A DNA stretch of 5,098 nucleotides, from assembly GCA_001825475.1 (NCBI GenBank), contig MHWZ01000014.1, positions 2,221 through 7,318 on the forward strand, given 5' to 3'. Shown here piece after piece: positions 4,842-5,098 of the stretch; the first letter of the stretch is position 1, and each line of letters begins with the position of its first letter. A program made the translations under genes and the position numbers. The DNA is from Candidatus Zambryskibacteria bacterium RIFOXYD2_FULL_43_10 (GTDB taxonomy: Bacteria > Patescibacteriota > Minisyncoccia > Phycocordibacterales > Zambryskibacteraceae). The notes under the pieces are model-generated. The model worked only from the letters and a program-made list of their open reading frames with translations, was not told the DNA's origin and did not search any database.

Positions 4842-5098
4842 TTTACTGTTATTTTACAGCTTACAACTATTAGTCTTCTCTTAAGCTTCTCATCTGGAGC
4901 TTTCGCGGTATTACCCGCGATACCATCGCTCGTAATACCTACGATTAGTCCAGAGATAACGGTAGAGTCGGTACCTAAAGAAGTAAAAGCTGAAGACTAT
5001 CAACCGATTACGGATTCGAAAAACGTCGAAAAATTCGTCAATGACTATTTCGCCGACATTCCCGTTCTCGCTAAAATTGCAAAATGCGAGTCACGCTA
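4842..5098 (+). CDS. Secreted lysozyme-like (lytic transglycosylase-type) protein, partial; start codon unresolved
   Basis: The open frame begins after a TAA at 4839-4841 and runs off the right edge. It reads FTVILQLTTISLLLSFSSGA-FA, a hydrophobic segment with a signal-peptidase-like FA site, then a proline-rich stretch (VLPAIPSLVIPTISPEI). A short domain start follows: KNVEKFVNDYFADIPVLAKI, then AKCESR at the end. The C-E-S triplet (5085-5093) matches the region around the catalytic glutamate in lysozyme-like and SLT-type murein transglycosylases, and I recall IARCESR-type proteins from CPR genomes. The domain itself lies beyond the window, so the function is a guess from about 20 residues. 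The frame holds no ATG, GTG or TTG. Either it uses a rare start (ATT at 4851 is available) or it is joined by a +1 shift to the upstream TTG frame at 4808, which would supply the basic signal-peptide N-terminus MPLWTPKIRN. It has its own promoter and leader. Confidence 0.6.

Noticed and set aside
1..5098. Alternative genetic code (UGA as glycine), as in some CPR groups.
   Set aside because: No in-frame TGA occurs in the readable genes and glycines are encoded by GGN. Standard-code reading is complete.

Overview
The window looks like a piece of a Candidate Phyla Radiation (Patescibacteria, probably Parcubacteria-like) chromosome. The evidence is a cysteinyl-tRNA synthetase of the divergent type I associate with these bacteria (HIGN in place of HIGH, and an 'ITDFGHLTSDSDEGEDKM'-like insert), a shortened ribosomal protein bL9, very tight gene packing, almost no Shine-Dalgarno sequences, and a small membrane protein and a CESR-type lysozyme-like protein of kinds I recall from such genomes. 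This lineage call is inference from protein features, not a database result. The six readable coding regions use ordinary codons, and the five complete or right-closed stops are TAA or TAG. I see no in-frame TGA, so there is no sign of the UGA=Gly code used by Gracilibacteria and Absconditabacteria.

Layout. Positions 1-971 (minus) hold the N-terminal two thirds of the replicative helicase DnaB, cut by the left edge. Positions 1048-2439 (minus) hold cysS, with a GTG start. A 28-bp divergent gap carries back-to-back promoter elements for cysS and for a C-terminal processing protease, ctpA (2468-3688, plus). Two bases later rplI (3691-3984, plus) encodes a bL9 that stops after the N-terminal domain and connecting helix. 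Its last 21 bp overlap, tail to tail, the end of rpmA (bL27, 3964-4242, minus). Eleven bases from the rpmA start, a small single-pass membrane protein begins on the other strand (4254-4670). Next comes the only sizeable gene-free stretch (4671-4841). It contains the best promoter in the window, a strong hairpin followed by T-rich sequence, and a Shine-Dalgarno-like AGGGGAG. The right end (about 4842-5098, plus) is the start of a secreted lysozyme-like (transglycosylase-type) protein whose frame has no ATG, GTG or TTG start.

How it fits together. The genes are housekeeping: replication (dnaB), translation (cysS, rplI, rpmA) and envelope proteolysis or wall turnover (ctpA, the lytic transglycosylase candidate). 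They are not one pathway. What unites them is gene-start architecture. Five starts (dnaB, cysS, ctpA, rpmA and the 4254 gene) have a -10-like hexamer ending 6-8 nt before the start codon, which would give leaderless mRNAs. The right-hand gene is the exception, with a proper -35/-10 promoter and a structured leader. The most notable points are the 13-bp perfect inverted repeat inserted in a variable loop of cysS, the reduced bL9, the bL9/bL27 tail overlap, and the startless or frameshifted secreted protein. I found no mobile element, CRISPR array, tRNA or rRNA.
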